From Blepharisma stoltei (Eukaryota > Ciliophora > Heterotrichea > Heterotrichida > Blepharismidae), in NCBI GenBank assembly GCA_914767885.1, contig CAJZBQ010000054.1, positions 909,501-973,500 on the forward strand: 64,000 bases of DNA, written 5' to 3'. Below are positions 52,966-63,636 of this stretch, piece by piece (position 1 is the first letter of the stretch; every line of letters begins with the position of its first letter). The notes beneath the pieces are model-generated. The model was not told the DNA's origin. It did not search any database and saw only the letters and a program-made list of their open reading frames with translations. Position numbers and translations under genes: made by a program.

Positions 52966-54263
52966 TTAAATTGCATCTAAAGCTCCGGTTAAGTCTCTAA
53001 GAATATCATCAATGTGTTCAACTCCAATTGACAAACGAATTAATGAATCTGAAATCCCTAGTTCGGCTCTGACTTCTTCAGGAACTGATGCATGAGTCAT
53101 TATCCCATGGGCCCTATATTTTATTTTAAAATAATTTTTTTATTTTCCATATAATGAATTAATTAAAATGGCTGATCAGAATTCTTTGATGTCTCTAAGG
53201 ATGAACAATATCAAATTATAAAAAAAAATATCCCAGGATGCTCCAAAAGGCACTCTACTGCCCCCAAACTTTCAGCACACACAAACAGCTTCACATGCTC
53301 CAAAAACCTTCTTGCTTCTGCAAGTCCTCCTTTAAGATAAAACGAAATCATCCCTGAAAAATTCTTCATTTGTTTCCTCGCAATTTCATACTGAGGGTGT
53401 GACGGCAATCCTGGATAAAGCACCTTATCAACCTTCGGGTGGCTTTCTAAAAACTGTGCCACTCTCAAGGCATTTTTCTGGTGAGCCTTCATCCTCAAAT
53501 GCAGGGTTTTCATCCCCCTCAATGCTAAATAGCAGTCAAAAGGTGAAGGGACAGCTCCAATTGTATTTTGTAAAAATTTTACTTTGTTGTAAATTTCTTC
53601 ATTACTTGTACACATAACCCCCATGACGACATCAGTATGTCCTCCAATATATTTAGTACAAGAATGCACAACGGCGTCAGCGCCAAGCTCAATTGGGTGT
53701 TGTCCGTATGGTGAACAAAAAGTATTGTCCACATATACATGAACGCCATGCTTATGAGCTATTTCTGCTATAAGCTGTATGTCAGAAATTTTTAAAGTTG
53801 GGTTGGTAGGGGTTTCTAACCATAAAAGCTTGGTATTTGGCTTAAAAGCGGCTTCTACAGCTGCAGGGTCTGAGGTGTTGACAAAGCCGAACTCGATTCC
53901 TTGGTTTGGCGTGCACATTCTTGTGAAAAGTCTACGAGTGCCACCATATACGTCGTCAGAAGAAAGGATGTGAGTGCCTGGACCGTACATTGCCATAATG
54001 GTTGCAGTTGTGGCACAGCCTGATGCAAAAGCAAGGGCGAATCTTGCACCTTCTGAGGCTGCGAGACACTGCTCGAAGGCTTTTCTTGTAGGATTTCCAG
54101 TACGGGAATACTCAAATCCACCATAAGTGGTGCCTGGAGAGTGCTGAGCAAAGGTGGTTGAAAGCGAGATTGGGGTTGCAAGAGCTCCAGTTACTGGATC
54201 TGGAGGTTGGCCAGCGTGGATAAAGCGGGTTTCTTGATGATATTGTGACCAATCTTCTGACAT
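52966..54263 (-). CDS. Cystathionine gamma-lyase-type PLP enzyme
   Basis: Cys/Met-metabolism PLP-dependent enzyme. From Met 54263 (MSEDWSQYHQETRFIHAGQ): ATPISLSTTFAQ, YEYSRTGNPTR variant (FEYSRTGNPTRKAFEQ), SSDDVYGGTRRLF, WLETPTNPTLK, VDNTFCSPYGQHP, and the PLP Lys in VHSCTKYIGGHTDVVMG. The IES 53101-53228 splits ECLLEHPG from IMTHASVPEE, which then leads to the C-terminal RLSVGIEHIDDILRDL; stop TAA 52966. Transsulfuration (cysteine synthesis, H2S production) is the likely role; cystathionine gamma-synthase is possible but the sequence looks more like the eukaryotic lyase. Confidence 0.92.
53101..53228. other. IES, 128 bp, in cystathionine gamma-lyase gene
   Basis: TA-bounded. Excision joins GAGCATCCTGGGA-TA to ATGACTCAT, recreating EHPGIMTHASVP, a conserved string of this family. 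Confidence 0.93.
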
Positions 54264-54496
54264 ATTATTATACCACACAATATTTAGGTGAAATTATTGA
54301 AAATATCATAGAATTTAAATTTTAGTAGATAATGAATTATTAACTTAGTTTTTCTAAAAGAGGCAATTCCCATTAGTTCTTAAAAGATAGTAAGTTTATT
54401 TTTTTAAAATCAGCCATTTAATAAAATTCAAAGGCTTTTAATTCAATTTTTCTATTTAATCTTACTATATTATACCTTAATTTTATTGCTAAAAAT

Positions 54497-56594
54497 ATGA
54501 GTTTTTCACCTGCAAGCAGACGATCAATTTCTTCAAGAAAAATATCACATCACGAGCCTTTATCTGTAAATCGATCATTTGCATTCACTCCATCTGAACG
54601 AAAGCTTCATGGCTTTATAAAGCAAAAATCAGCAGATCTGCTAGATGTAGCATCATCAATTCCTAATAGAAGACTGTTTAACCCAGGTCAAGAATTATCT
54701 GATGTTTCGCTTCAGTTAGTGAAACTAACTCCCCCCCCCCCCTCCGTGAGCGAACAAAAAAATTTTGTTCGCTCACGGAGGGGGGTTAATTTGTTTTTTT
54801 TTAAAAAAAATTTATATATATAATTTTATAAAAAATATTTTTTTCGAAATTTAAAAAAATCCTAATTTGCAAAAATTGGGAAGCAAATATTAATTTAATT
54901 TGCAAAATTTATGTTTTAAAACGCAATTTGTTTAAAATTAAACAGAATTAGCTCTAGATTTCATTATACTAATTATCACTTATATATCAAAATTTTTTTC
55001 CATTAAAATTTTTTCTATTAAAAAAATTTTTGTTCACTCACGGAGGGTGGGTTTTTGGTCAAAAAATGGCGATTTTTCTAATGGTTTTGTTCGCTCACGG
55101 AGGGGGGGGGGGGGAGTAAGGAAAAGTTTAGATGAGAAAAGGCAGATTATTTTAGTAAAAGACAAATCTATATCTATCATGAAAAAAGACATGAATTTAA
55201 TTTCAGACATAAAATCAAGAAAATTACCAGAAATAGAAACAGTCAGCACAAGGCTGAAAATGCTAGAAAACAAGCTTGCTGAGGCTAAAATTAAATGTGA
55301 ACATGAAGAGACAAATTTCTCTGCAAATCTACATTTATTGGAAAGAATGAGAACAACGATGTTTTATTTGGAAAAAAAAGAAGTTGAGTATAGAGAAGCC
55401 ATAAGCGCACAAAGCAATTATTTGCAGTATGAAGTTAATAAGTGTGAGAAATCAAAAGAATCAAAGCTGCAGAGCAAGTCAGCGTTTGAAAAGCTTCAAA
55501 CTTCGCTGATGTATGGAAAAAAAGAAAACGATGAGACTAAATATGATATACAAAAAGCTTCAGGTAACTTACTCTATACTGGCTGAATTTATTTTAAATT
55601 TATTGAAAATATCAACAAAAAAACATATTTATGAAAAAGAATTAGAAAAAACAAAAATGAGAAGAGAAGCAGTCAAAAGAAGGCAAAAAGAGTTTCTTGA
55701 TAACGAAATGATAAAAGACCAAATAAGTCAGCTCCAGCACAAGCATGAATCTCTTATGTCTTTCCGATTTTTTTATAATTTAATTACCTTTCAATATGAA
55801 AAACAAATGGAATTCTACCAGAAACTTGAAGACTGCTATTTAAAAATGAAAGCTGCCTCTGGGATCTCAGAAATTGATTTAATGATAAACCGATGCTATA
55901 CTAGAGAACACGATTATAAAGAGTTAATAACCCTCACAAACGCCAAAAAATCACAACTAGAAGCAAGCCAAAAGAAAATTGTAGCAATAGAGGCTGATAT
56001 CGAAGAATTAAACAAGCTGAAAAACAGCTGCTATTTAAATGAATTTAATGAGTCCGCAAAACAAAAAGAAATTAGCGATTTAAGGCTATCAATAAAACGA
56101 TTAAAAACAAAGCGGCATAACTTGATGAAAATTGCAAATAAATTGAAAATTTGAACCAAAAAAAACTATAGGGATTTTTCTATAAATAGTCTATTAGAAA
56201 TTATAAGAAATTTCTTATTAATATTCCAGAGAAAAGGTCTAGTGAGAAAATAGACTCAGTTGTAGAGAAAAATTTTTTTATTACTGGACTGAGCTCAGAA
56301 AATTTTGAGAACTGTGCAGATTTTTTGATAAAAATTAGAAATGAGGTAAGAAATGCATTGAAAAATCTGCAAAGTCCGAAAGAAACAGTGCAGGATTTTA
56401 TATGGAAAATGAGGTCGAAAAGTATTTCTAGCATTATTGATGAAATACCAGCAAGCCAGTGTAGAAGTATTATGGTTGAAGAAGAATTCGGCGCTGAAGA
56501 CTTAGATGGCTATGTAAGTCCAGATACTGGAAAACATAGTGAAAACCCTAGTAGAAAGAAAAGCTTAGGCCAATTTAGTTACAAAAGAGGCTAA
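54497..56594 (+). CDS. Coiled-coil protein, outer-dynein-arm-docking-like (ODAD3/CCDC151?)
   Basis: ATG at 54497 (MSFSPASRRSISSRKISH). The disordered N-terminus leads into a 391-bp family-1 MITE (54726-55116); removal joins LQLVKL to RKSLDEKRQI. A long coiled coil follows, with IESs 55565-55625 (61 bp) and 56169-56221 (53 bp, after an in-frame TGA Trp). The second coiled-coil section contains CYLKMKAASGISEIDLMI and YTREHDYKELITLTNAKKSQ, the arrangement seen in ODAD3/CCDC151 docking-complex subunits that attach outer dynein arms to doublets. Tail Ser-rich, ending SLGQFSYKRG. Family assignment moderate; coiled-coil nature certain. Confidence 0.7.
54726..55116. mobile_element. Full-length family-1 MITE in coding exon
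   Basis: 391 bp, TA-bounded. Left CCCCCCCCCTCCGTGAGCGA, followed by an immediate inverted copy (AACAAAAAAATTTTGTT hairpin); right GGTTTTGTTCGCTCACGGAGG with a poly-G cap, plus an internal TTCACTCACGGAGGGTGGG. Best-preserved family member here and probably young. Removal gives GTG AAA CTA AGG AAA AGT in frame. Confidence 0.93.
55565..55625. other. IES, 61 bp
   Basis: TA-bounded. Removal joins DIQKASG to IYEKELEKTKM and keeps the coiled-coil frame. Confidence 0.78.
56169..56221. other. IES, 53 bp
   Basis: TA-bounded. Removal joins LKI-W-TKKNY to IPEKRSSEKIDSVV. Confidence 0.75.
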
Positions 56595-56824
56595 GTTCTG
56601 TAAGGTACTATAAATCATATTTACTTGAAAAGTTAAATATAGCATATTATATAATTAACTTTATCTAAAACTATATAAATAAACCACGCCTATTCATTAT
56701 AAAAAAAATAATTATTTTTCAAGCTCCATATATTAAAGCCTAATTTATTATTTACTTTAACTATTATATACAAATCTCCGCCTTCTTTTATAATTTATAA
56801 TTTTATTTACCGGGAATATTAAAA

Positions 56825-58799
56825 ATGCAAGCAGCAGAAATGCCCGCGCAATCAGTAGAGTATTGGAAAAGCAAGCTTCCTGAATTTAAGAACAAAATTT
56901 TAGAATTCTCAAATCTCGCACTCCCTAAATATCACAATTATAAGCTAGATACTTTGCGCGAGGAAGGCTTAATCGATAAAACTAACGTGGATACTCAAAT
57001 TCAAGCAATCAAAAAAATAATTAGCACAACTATAGACTCCAGCCAACTGCCTCTATCTCAGCTCTTAGACGCTATAAAGCGAAATCTCGTTGAAGATGCC
57101 TCAGATATCCCACTTAGCACAGAAGAGCTCACAGATATAATTAATCAAATTGCAAGCAGAGTCCCTATAGGAATTATAGACAAAAAGAAAAACACTTATG
57201 AAGATACAGACCCTCTTTGCATGTGGTGCTGGGAACTTGATGAGTATCCTCAGCCAAGCTGTGTTAAACAAGAACGAAATTTGATTGGAAAAGCTATCAG
57301 GAGCTTAAATAAGCTTATTAAAGAACTGGAAAAAAATTACCCAAATGCTGAAGTAATCCCAAATTTATATGATTCTGCTAATAAAGCAGTGAAAAATTAT
57401 GAAAAAAAAATCGCTGAGGATAGAGAAAGAAAAAGAGTAAGAGATGAAAAAGAAACAGAAAAACAGATGAAAAAACTGAAAATTGAGGAAAAAAAGAAAC
57501 AGGCTGAAGAAGAAAAAATGAGAAAATTGAAGGAAAAGGAACAGATGGAAGAAGAAAAAATTAAAAAACAGAAAGAAAAAGAAGAGGAAATCAGGAGGAA
57601 ACAAGTAGAAAAAGAAGAAGATTTAAAAAAAAAGCAAGCACAGCTAGAAAGAACTCCTGAAAAATCGCCAGAAAAGAAGCAAGAGCAGCAGAGCATTATT
57701 CATTTCTATACTAAATTCCTATTTTTATTTAAAATAAAATAATTCCTTAATTAATTATAATAAAGAATAAAAAGTAATGCCCATGCTTAAAATGGAAAGT
57801 TTTTTCAAGCCAGTCAAAGCTGAAATTCCCCTTGAAAAAGAAAACCGCAACATTCTCCAAAAAGTCCTTATTAATCCTAGCCAAGACGACACAGTTCCTG
57901 GAGATTTAAATTCTTGGAAAGCCAAATGGAAAAAAGACATCAAGCATTTTAAACCAAAAAGCCATTTTATCTATATACAAGACAGCGCTTTAAAGCCTTA
58001 TTTTGAAGGCTTTCCTAAGATCGTCGAAGTCAAAAGAAACCCTTATTTTATTTATCAAGACGTTAATTATGATATAGACAGCGAAGAAGAATATGAAGAA
58101 AAATTTGGTGAGGATATAGAAAAAGAAGACGATGAGGAGGAGTCTGACTCTTATACAGAATCAGAGGAATCTGATGTAAAATTCGTGGTGCCTGATGGGT
58201 ATTTATCAAATGATGAAATACCTGAAGGAGAAGAAGGGCCAGAAGTCATTAGTTATAAACCTCCTGAAGAAATTTTGCCTATGAAAATAATTACTTTGGC
58301 AAGTGATGATGCTGCGCTGTTGTGCTCGCTGAAGGCGGTAAATTTGCAAAATATTCCGTTACCTATTATATATAAAGTTGAAAAAACACCTTTACTTCCT
58401 CAAAAACCTCCGAAAAAAACTATCGATGACCTTATTGAAGAATTCAAAACTGTTGCACAAGGAAAAAACTCAAAAAAAGAAATTGTGGCTTATTTTGCTG
58501 AAAAATACCCAGAAATTTCAAAATTATCTGTTTCTAAAAAAATCCAAGAATTGCTTGTAAGGACGAAAATTGGGAATGATAAACAAAAATATTATTTAAA
58601 AAGCTCCCTGGAGGTTGCTGATCCATTTTCCTCATCAAACCAAGGGATTACAACAGCAAATCCAAACAGCCAAGCCTTTGTAGACGCAAGTACAGGTGTA
58701 TCTTTGCCACTTCCTTTTTCTCCATGCCAGCCTGCAATTAAAGGATTTTTAAAGCCAAAAGTGACAGCATCACAGACAACTGGTAGCACCCAATCATAA
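56825..58799 (+). CDS. CHAF1A: Chromatin assembly factor 1 large subunit (CAF-1 p150/CHAF1A)
   Basis: Histone H3-H4 chaperone at replication forks. The first part, MQAAEMPAQSVEYWKSKLPE, has a helical N-domain, a DPLCMWCWELDEYP segment and a long charged KER region (coiled Lys/Glu/Arg). An IES near 57709-57787 precedes a PCNA-binding-like SIIHFY..MESFFKPV. Then the conserved p150 core: NPYFIYQDVNYDIDSEEEYE, acidic (ED) domain, and FVVPDGYLSNDEIPEGEEG, the signature of CAF-1 p150; C-terminal winged-helix-like region with KTIDDLIEEFKTVAQGKN and a second PIP-like IKGFLKP. About 620 residues. Stop TAA 58797. Confidence 0.88.
57709..57787. other. Probable IES, about 79 bp, in CAF-1 gene
   Basis: AT-rich with in-frame stops. 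TA-to-TA joining gives SIIHFY-KMESFFKPV. Another TA pair gives a slightly longer in-frame join, so the exact boundary is open. Confidence 0.6.
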
Positions 58800-58867
58800 T
58801 ATTAAAAATATTTTTATTAATTCCTAATTTTTGGCATTGCTAATATATTAAAAATATATTTTCAGCT

Positions 58868-60212
58868 ATGAGAAGGCTTCATCTAATAAATAAGCACCTT
58901 TGTGGTGAAAGAGAAGTCTGCATTGTGGCAGCTGGCAGATCTCCTATAGATAAAGTAGGAGGAAGCTTATCTCATTATTCTACAGTAGAACTAGCATCTA
59001 GTACTTTGAAAGGAACCTTAGAAAAATTCAGAATTCCTACTGAAGAAATCGAAGAAATTTATTTTGGGACTGTTTTTCCTTCAAACCTAGGACAATCTCC
59101 AGCTAAACAAATTGCAGTTAATGCAGGGCTTAGGGATTCAGTCAATTGTATGATTCTCAATAAACTTTGTGCGAGTGGAATGAAAGCTACTATGCTAGGA
59201 GCATTATCAATTTCTACAGGAAATGCTGATTGTGTAGTAGTTGGTGGCGCTGAAAGTATGAGTAAAATTCCTTATAAATTTTCCCCAATATTGCCCAGTC
59301 AGCATTTTAATGTAATTTCTTTCTAGACAACCCAAAGGAAAAAGTATATATTGTTCTCATTTTTTAAAAAATTTATATTTTTTTTTTAAAAAAATAAAAA
59401 TTATTTAAAACATAAAAAAAATTGTTCCAAAGATTAGAGAAGGATTGGTCAGAGGAAACCATAAAGCTCTTGACGCTACAGTCTGTGACGGAATTTTGGA
59501 TCCAAGATTTAAAGTAATCCCAGCCTTTTGCTCAGACTTGATATCTCAAAAACTAAATTTTTCTAAATCTGATCTTGACTATTTCTCTCAAGAATCCATC
59601 AAAAGAGCAAACAAAGCTTGAAATTCTGGAAAATTCAGCAATGAGATAATCCCAATTTCTGATAAAAAAGGAAAACTTATTAATAAAGATACAATAAAAG
59701 ACATTAACCTCCTAAAAGCTGATCTTAAGCCTATTTACCAAGGCGGAGTCACAACAGCTGCCAATGCTTGCCCAATAAATGACGGAACATCCTTTTTAGT
59801 ACTATGCAGTCGTCAAAAAGCTAATGCACTAGGCTTAAAAATCCTCGGAACAATCTCATCATTTGCCGATTTTGAGCATCATAAATTGAGCTTTCCTACA
59901 TCTCCGACCTTAGCTATATGAAAAGCATTAGAAAGAGCAAATTTATCGTTATCAAAAATTGATTATATTGAAATTAATGAAGCTTTTGCATCTGTGGTCT
60001 TAGCGAATTCTGTAGCTTTGCCATTTGACTTGGAAAAAATAAATGTTTATGGGGGCGGAGTAGCTATTGGGCACCCTGTAGGAAGCAGCGGGGCAAGAAT
60101 TTTGGTCACTTTATTGAATGTTTTAATGCAGGAAGGAGGAGTTTATGGAGCTGCTGGGATTTGTAACGATGGAGGTGGGGCTGGAGCTGTCATAATAAAA
60201 AGAGAAATTTAA
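58868..60212 (+). CDS. Acetyl-CoA C-acetyltransferase (thiolase), split by an IES
   Basis: ATG 58868, with a basic leader MRRLHLINKHLCGER that could be a mitochondrial presequence. Thiolase motifs: CIVAAGRSPIDK, NKLCASGMKA (catalytic Cys), GGAESMSKIPY, TTAANACPINDGTS, IEINEAFASVVLA, GGGVAIGHPVGSSGAR (His), and ICNDGGGAGA (second catalytic Cys). Two TGA codons (NKA-W-NSG, LAI-W-KALERA) are read as Trp. The IES 59289-59412 joins IPYKFSPI to KKIVPKIREGLVRG. Catalyses acetoacetyl-CoA formation/cleavage in ketone-body, isoprenoid or fatty-acid metabolism. About 405 residues, typical. Confidence 0.93.
59289..59412. other. IES, 124 bp, in thiolase gene
   Basis: TA-bounded AT-rich segment including poly-T/A runs. 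Removal keeps frame between the catalytic Cys domain and the REGLVRG helix. Confidence 0.8.
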
Positions 60213-60231
60213 TTATTAATTGCTATTATAA

Positions 60232-61213
60232 ATGGCAGCCAGATCATCAAGTTTTGCAAGCAAAGTTTTGATGATTGAACCAATCAGATTTTCCTTTAAT
60301 GCAGAAACAGCTCAAGATAACACTTATATGAACCAAGGGAATTCACAAGTCCATGAAAGCTGTTCACAAGAGTTTTCTGCTTACAAAGAAATTCTGATCC
60401 AAAATGGCATTATCGTCCAGCACTGGATAAATTCAGACCCTCAAGCCCCTGACTGTATTTTTGCAAATAATTGGTTTTCAGCTTTAAGCCCACCAGATGT
60501 AGATGCCCCTACCCTTATTTTATATCCTATGAGACACCCATCACGTCGAAGAGAAAAACGTCAAGAATTTATTAATGATTTACTTGTAGATTACCAAAAT
60601 ATTATTAATTTAAGCCACTTTGAAGACCAAGATTTAGCATTAGAAGGCACAGGTAGCTTGGTTATTGACAGAAAAAACCGACAAATTTTTATGAGCATTT
60701 CTCCAAGATCGTCTGAAATTGTATTAGCTGAGCTTATTAGTAGATTAAATTTATTAACAAAAAACCCTTGGAAATCAGTTACATTTAGGAGCGTAGATGA
60801 GAATAATAATCCTGTTTATCATACAAATGTTATATATCAATTTATATAGAACTGAGACTTTTTTTGATTTATTATAAAAATTTTTTTTATTTTAATAGAA
60901 AATTTGTATACTTTGTTTTACCCCTGGAAAAGCTGTTATTAATATATCTGCAATTATCCCAGAGGACCGTGAAAAAGTCATAAATGCTTTAGAGGGCTAT
61001 GAAATTTTTGAAATAAATCATGACCAAACCAGAAAATTTGCAGGGAATTTGGAATGCTTGTATTCACCTACAAGAGGGACTGAAATAATCATCGCAAGCT
61101 CAAGTGCAAGAGGATTGTTAAATTTAGACAGAGAAATCATATATGTCGACATCCCGACTATCGAAAGTGTCGGAGGAGGATCGGCTCAATGTATGCTAGG
61201 GAAATTATTTTAA
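60232..61213 (+). CDS. Amidinotransferase/arginine-deiminase-fold hydrolase
   Basis: Starts 60232 (MAARSSSFASKVLMIEPIRF). Motifs of the citrulline/DDAH-like fold: FANNWFSALSPPD, LILYPMRHPSRRREKR, ALEGTGSLVIDRKNR, then YHTNV carrying the catalytic His. The IES 60833-60908 (76 bp) joins HTNVI to LCFTPGKAVINIS, and the C-terminal VGGGSAQCMLGKLF carries the catalytic Cys. Only 20 bp downstream of the thiolase stop. The CTLX (YkgK-like) subgroup best fits GGGSAxCM. Substrate unknown, possibly a modified guanidine/arginine. About 300 residues. Stop TAA 61211. Confidence 0.82.
60833..60908. other. IES, 76 bp, in amidinotransferase gene
   Basis: TA-bounded. Excision recreates His-Thr-Asn-Val-Ile-Leu-Cys, the catalytic His strand. 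Confidence 0.9.
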
Positions 61214-61230
61214 CTATTTATTAATAAATT

Positions 61231-62817
61231 ATGGAATCTCCACACTGTTATATACCAGATTGCAGCAGACGGTCAGATTTTAAATGCAGCTGCCTATCCT
61301 CTGAAGTTTTTTCATGCACTCTTCATTTTGGTAATCATATTTCTTCAACTGACTCTTCTATAAGCCACCAATTTAAGAAATTATATGAAAAACCAAATGA
61401 TGAAACTAAAAAAGCAGCCATAGCACATTTAATTCAGAAAATGACCAAACTTAAAGAATATCAAAGAGAAGTTGTGGAAAAATCTAATGAAAAAATGCAA
61501 AAAATTTGTGTAGAATTGAGAAAAGAGCTAAATTTTGTATATGAGGAAATTAAAAAGATTAAAAAATATGCAGCTCAAATAGTTAATATAAAAGATATCC
61601 CAGTAGAAAATGCTGAGCCTTTGTATGAGATTTTGAAATATCCAAGCCAAGGTGTTGCTGAAAAAATTGAAGAAATTATCAATGGGCTACCAAAAGTAGA
61701 ACAAATTGATGAGCCTTTATTGGAGCCATTAAATCAAAGCGGACAATTATATGAAAATGCCTCTGAAAACAATTTATCACAAAAAATAAAGGCTCAATTA
61801 TGAGAAATATCAAAATTAAGCAACGAAATTAAAGAAAAAACTAAAATTATTTGTGAAAATGAACAAATGATAAAGAATTTAACTGAAGAGAATGAGAAAT
61901 TGAAAATTGATATTAAAAGTCGTGTTTCCCATGACGAGCTCTCAGAAGTCGAAGCAAATCTAAAAGAAAATAGAATAAAAGGCCAATTTGCTATAGAGTC
62001 TTTTAGTATAGAAGCACTTCAACTCGTTACTCCTGTAGAAGACTCCCAAAGCGTGATTATAACAAACCTCTCAAATTCAGAACGATTTCAAATAGATTTA
62101 GAAATTGAAGAAACTTTAAGTAGCCAAATATCTGTGTGTATGCTTCCTGATCTAAAATTATTTTTCTATGGAAATTGCTGGGAGAAAAAAACGTTTATCT
62201 TTAAAAGCCAAAAAGTTTACTCTGGAATTACATTTATTTTCGATCTTTGTGCTAGCAAGGCAAATATACTAGAAAAAGGATTTGATTGCTGTGAAGCTGG
62301 CTGCATTTATTACAGCAACAAAGTGTATGTTTTTGGAGGATTTAATGGCGAAAGTTTATCACTTGCAAGAAGATATAATCTAGATCTGAATAAATGGTCA
62401 GATTTAATAGAAATGCCAGAGCCTTCAACACGGGTATCATGTGCTATGTTTCAGAAAGCAATTTTATTGTGTGGATCTTACCATACAGTGCTTTATAGAT
62501 ACGAAATAATAAATAAAGCTTATGTGCGCCTAGGATTGAATTTATATGAAGGGTCGAATAAAATTGTATGTGTAGCAAATGAAAGAGGATATGTAATTGA
62601 GATGGGATATGGGATATATGAAAGTGAGTTTAGGGATGTAAGAAAATGGCATGTTCTTGGAAAATGCAATTTATCATCGAATTTCAAGATAATTTCTCAT
62701 GGAATTCTTTTTGAGAAATCAATTTTTTTCCATATGTTTGATGATTTTGACCAGGCTTTAATTGAATTCAATCTAGAAAGCAAAAAGCTCGAAAATCGTG
62801 GAAGAATAGCTATATAA
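61231..62817 (+). CDS. B-box-like / coiled-coil / kelch protein
   Basis: Begins 17 bp after the previous stop: MESPHCYIPDCSRRSDFKCS has Cys/His spacing like a B-box (CYIPDC, CSCLSSEVFSCTLHFGNH). Then a coiled coil, an in-frame TGA (KAQL-W-EISKL), more coiled coil and beta-propeller-like kelch repeats (GCIYYSNKVYVFGGFNGESL, RRYNLDLNKWSDLIEMPEP). About 528 residues. Similar B-box/kelch proteins are expanded in heterotrichs (established only as a general expectation). Function is probably scaffolding; no enzyme motif. Confidence 0.75.
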
Positions 62818-63323
62818 ACTTTTATTAATAAATCCTTTTTTATAAATATGCAATAATTAATGAAGATATGATTCTAAAAAAATATTTTTTATAAATAAAT
62901 TAATGAGAGCTATGGAGAAATTATTAATAAAAAAATGTTGAAAGTATAATTGAGCTATTCGTTTAGGGCAAATAATTTTAGAATTAAAAAAATTATTTAG
63001 TTCTCCAACAGGCAGTTTGGCTAAGTTTCTTCTGCATTTCCAAGAGCATTAGTCACTTTTATCCTATATTTTTCAATCCTCCATTTTTTCTGTATATTCC
63101 TCATATCAATTTTTCAGAATGCTATCATTATCAGCAAACTTCTTGATGGAAAAAATAAAAGATCATCCATTGAATGCCTTTCGCTTCTGGCCTATTCTGT
63201 CCATCTAGATCTCTTGCAAAACTTATGTGTTTATCCATAATCTCTTGCCTACCGGGACTATATCTTTTTCAGAGAGATTCAAATACTCCATTTGGGATTA
63301 AATAATTTTCTGCTAAACCCTAT
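62818..63323. other. Intergenic region with possible short minus-strand exons
   Basis: The minus strand shows coding-like pieces, e.g. FADNDSILKNWYEEYTEKME near 63070-63150 and KRYSPGRQEIMDKHISFARD near 63200-63270 (TGA as Trp), in different frames. They may belong with the small gene at 63324-63473, separated by unresolved IESs. Confidence 0.35.
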
Positions 63324-63473
63324 TTACAGGCTGGTTTTTCTAAAAAATTCAAAATCTATTTTTAATGCAAATTCACATTCTTTAACAGCTTTTTCTTCCT
63401 CAAGAGAATAGACTCTTTTCTTTAAATCTTCGAATTCTTGTAAAAAATTCTTAATTGTGGCCAATCTTTCCAT
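63324..63473 (-). CDS. Start of a short coiled-coil-like gene
   Basis: ATG 63473: MERLATIKNFLQEFEDLKKR, then VYSLEEEKAVKECEFALK to a TAA at 63324; 49 residues, helical. A 15-nt GT..AG candidate (GTAAATAGGGTTTAG, minus strand) covers the stop, so the gene probably continues leftward into the pieces noted in the previous entry. No family. Confidence 0.4.
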   Translation of the reverse strand: MERLATIKNFLQEFEDLKKRVYSLEEEKAVKECEFALKIDFEFFRKTSL

Positions 63474-63636
63474 TTTCTTTACTTATATTTAGAGATTTAG
63501 GGTAACTTAATAATTTTTTTTTGTATTAACCGTTATATTTTTGCATTAAATTAATATAAAATTGCTGCAGAATTCAATTAATCGAAACTTTGAATTTATT
63601 ATAATTTCTTAAAAACCATTTAATAGCATAAAATAA

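Noticed and set aside
57365..57696. Phe/Ser-rich minus-strand frames
   Set aside because: Antisense of the Lys/Glu-rich CAF-1 region.
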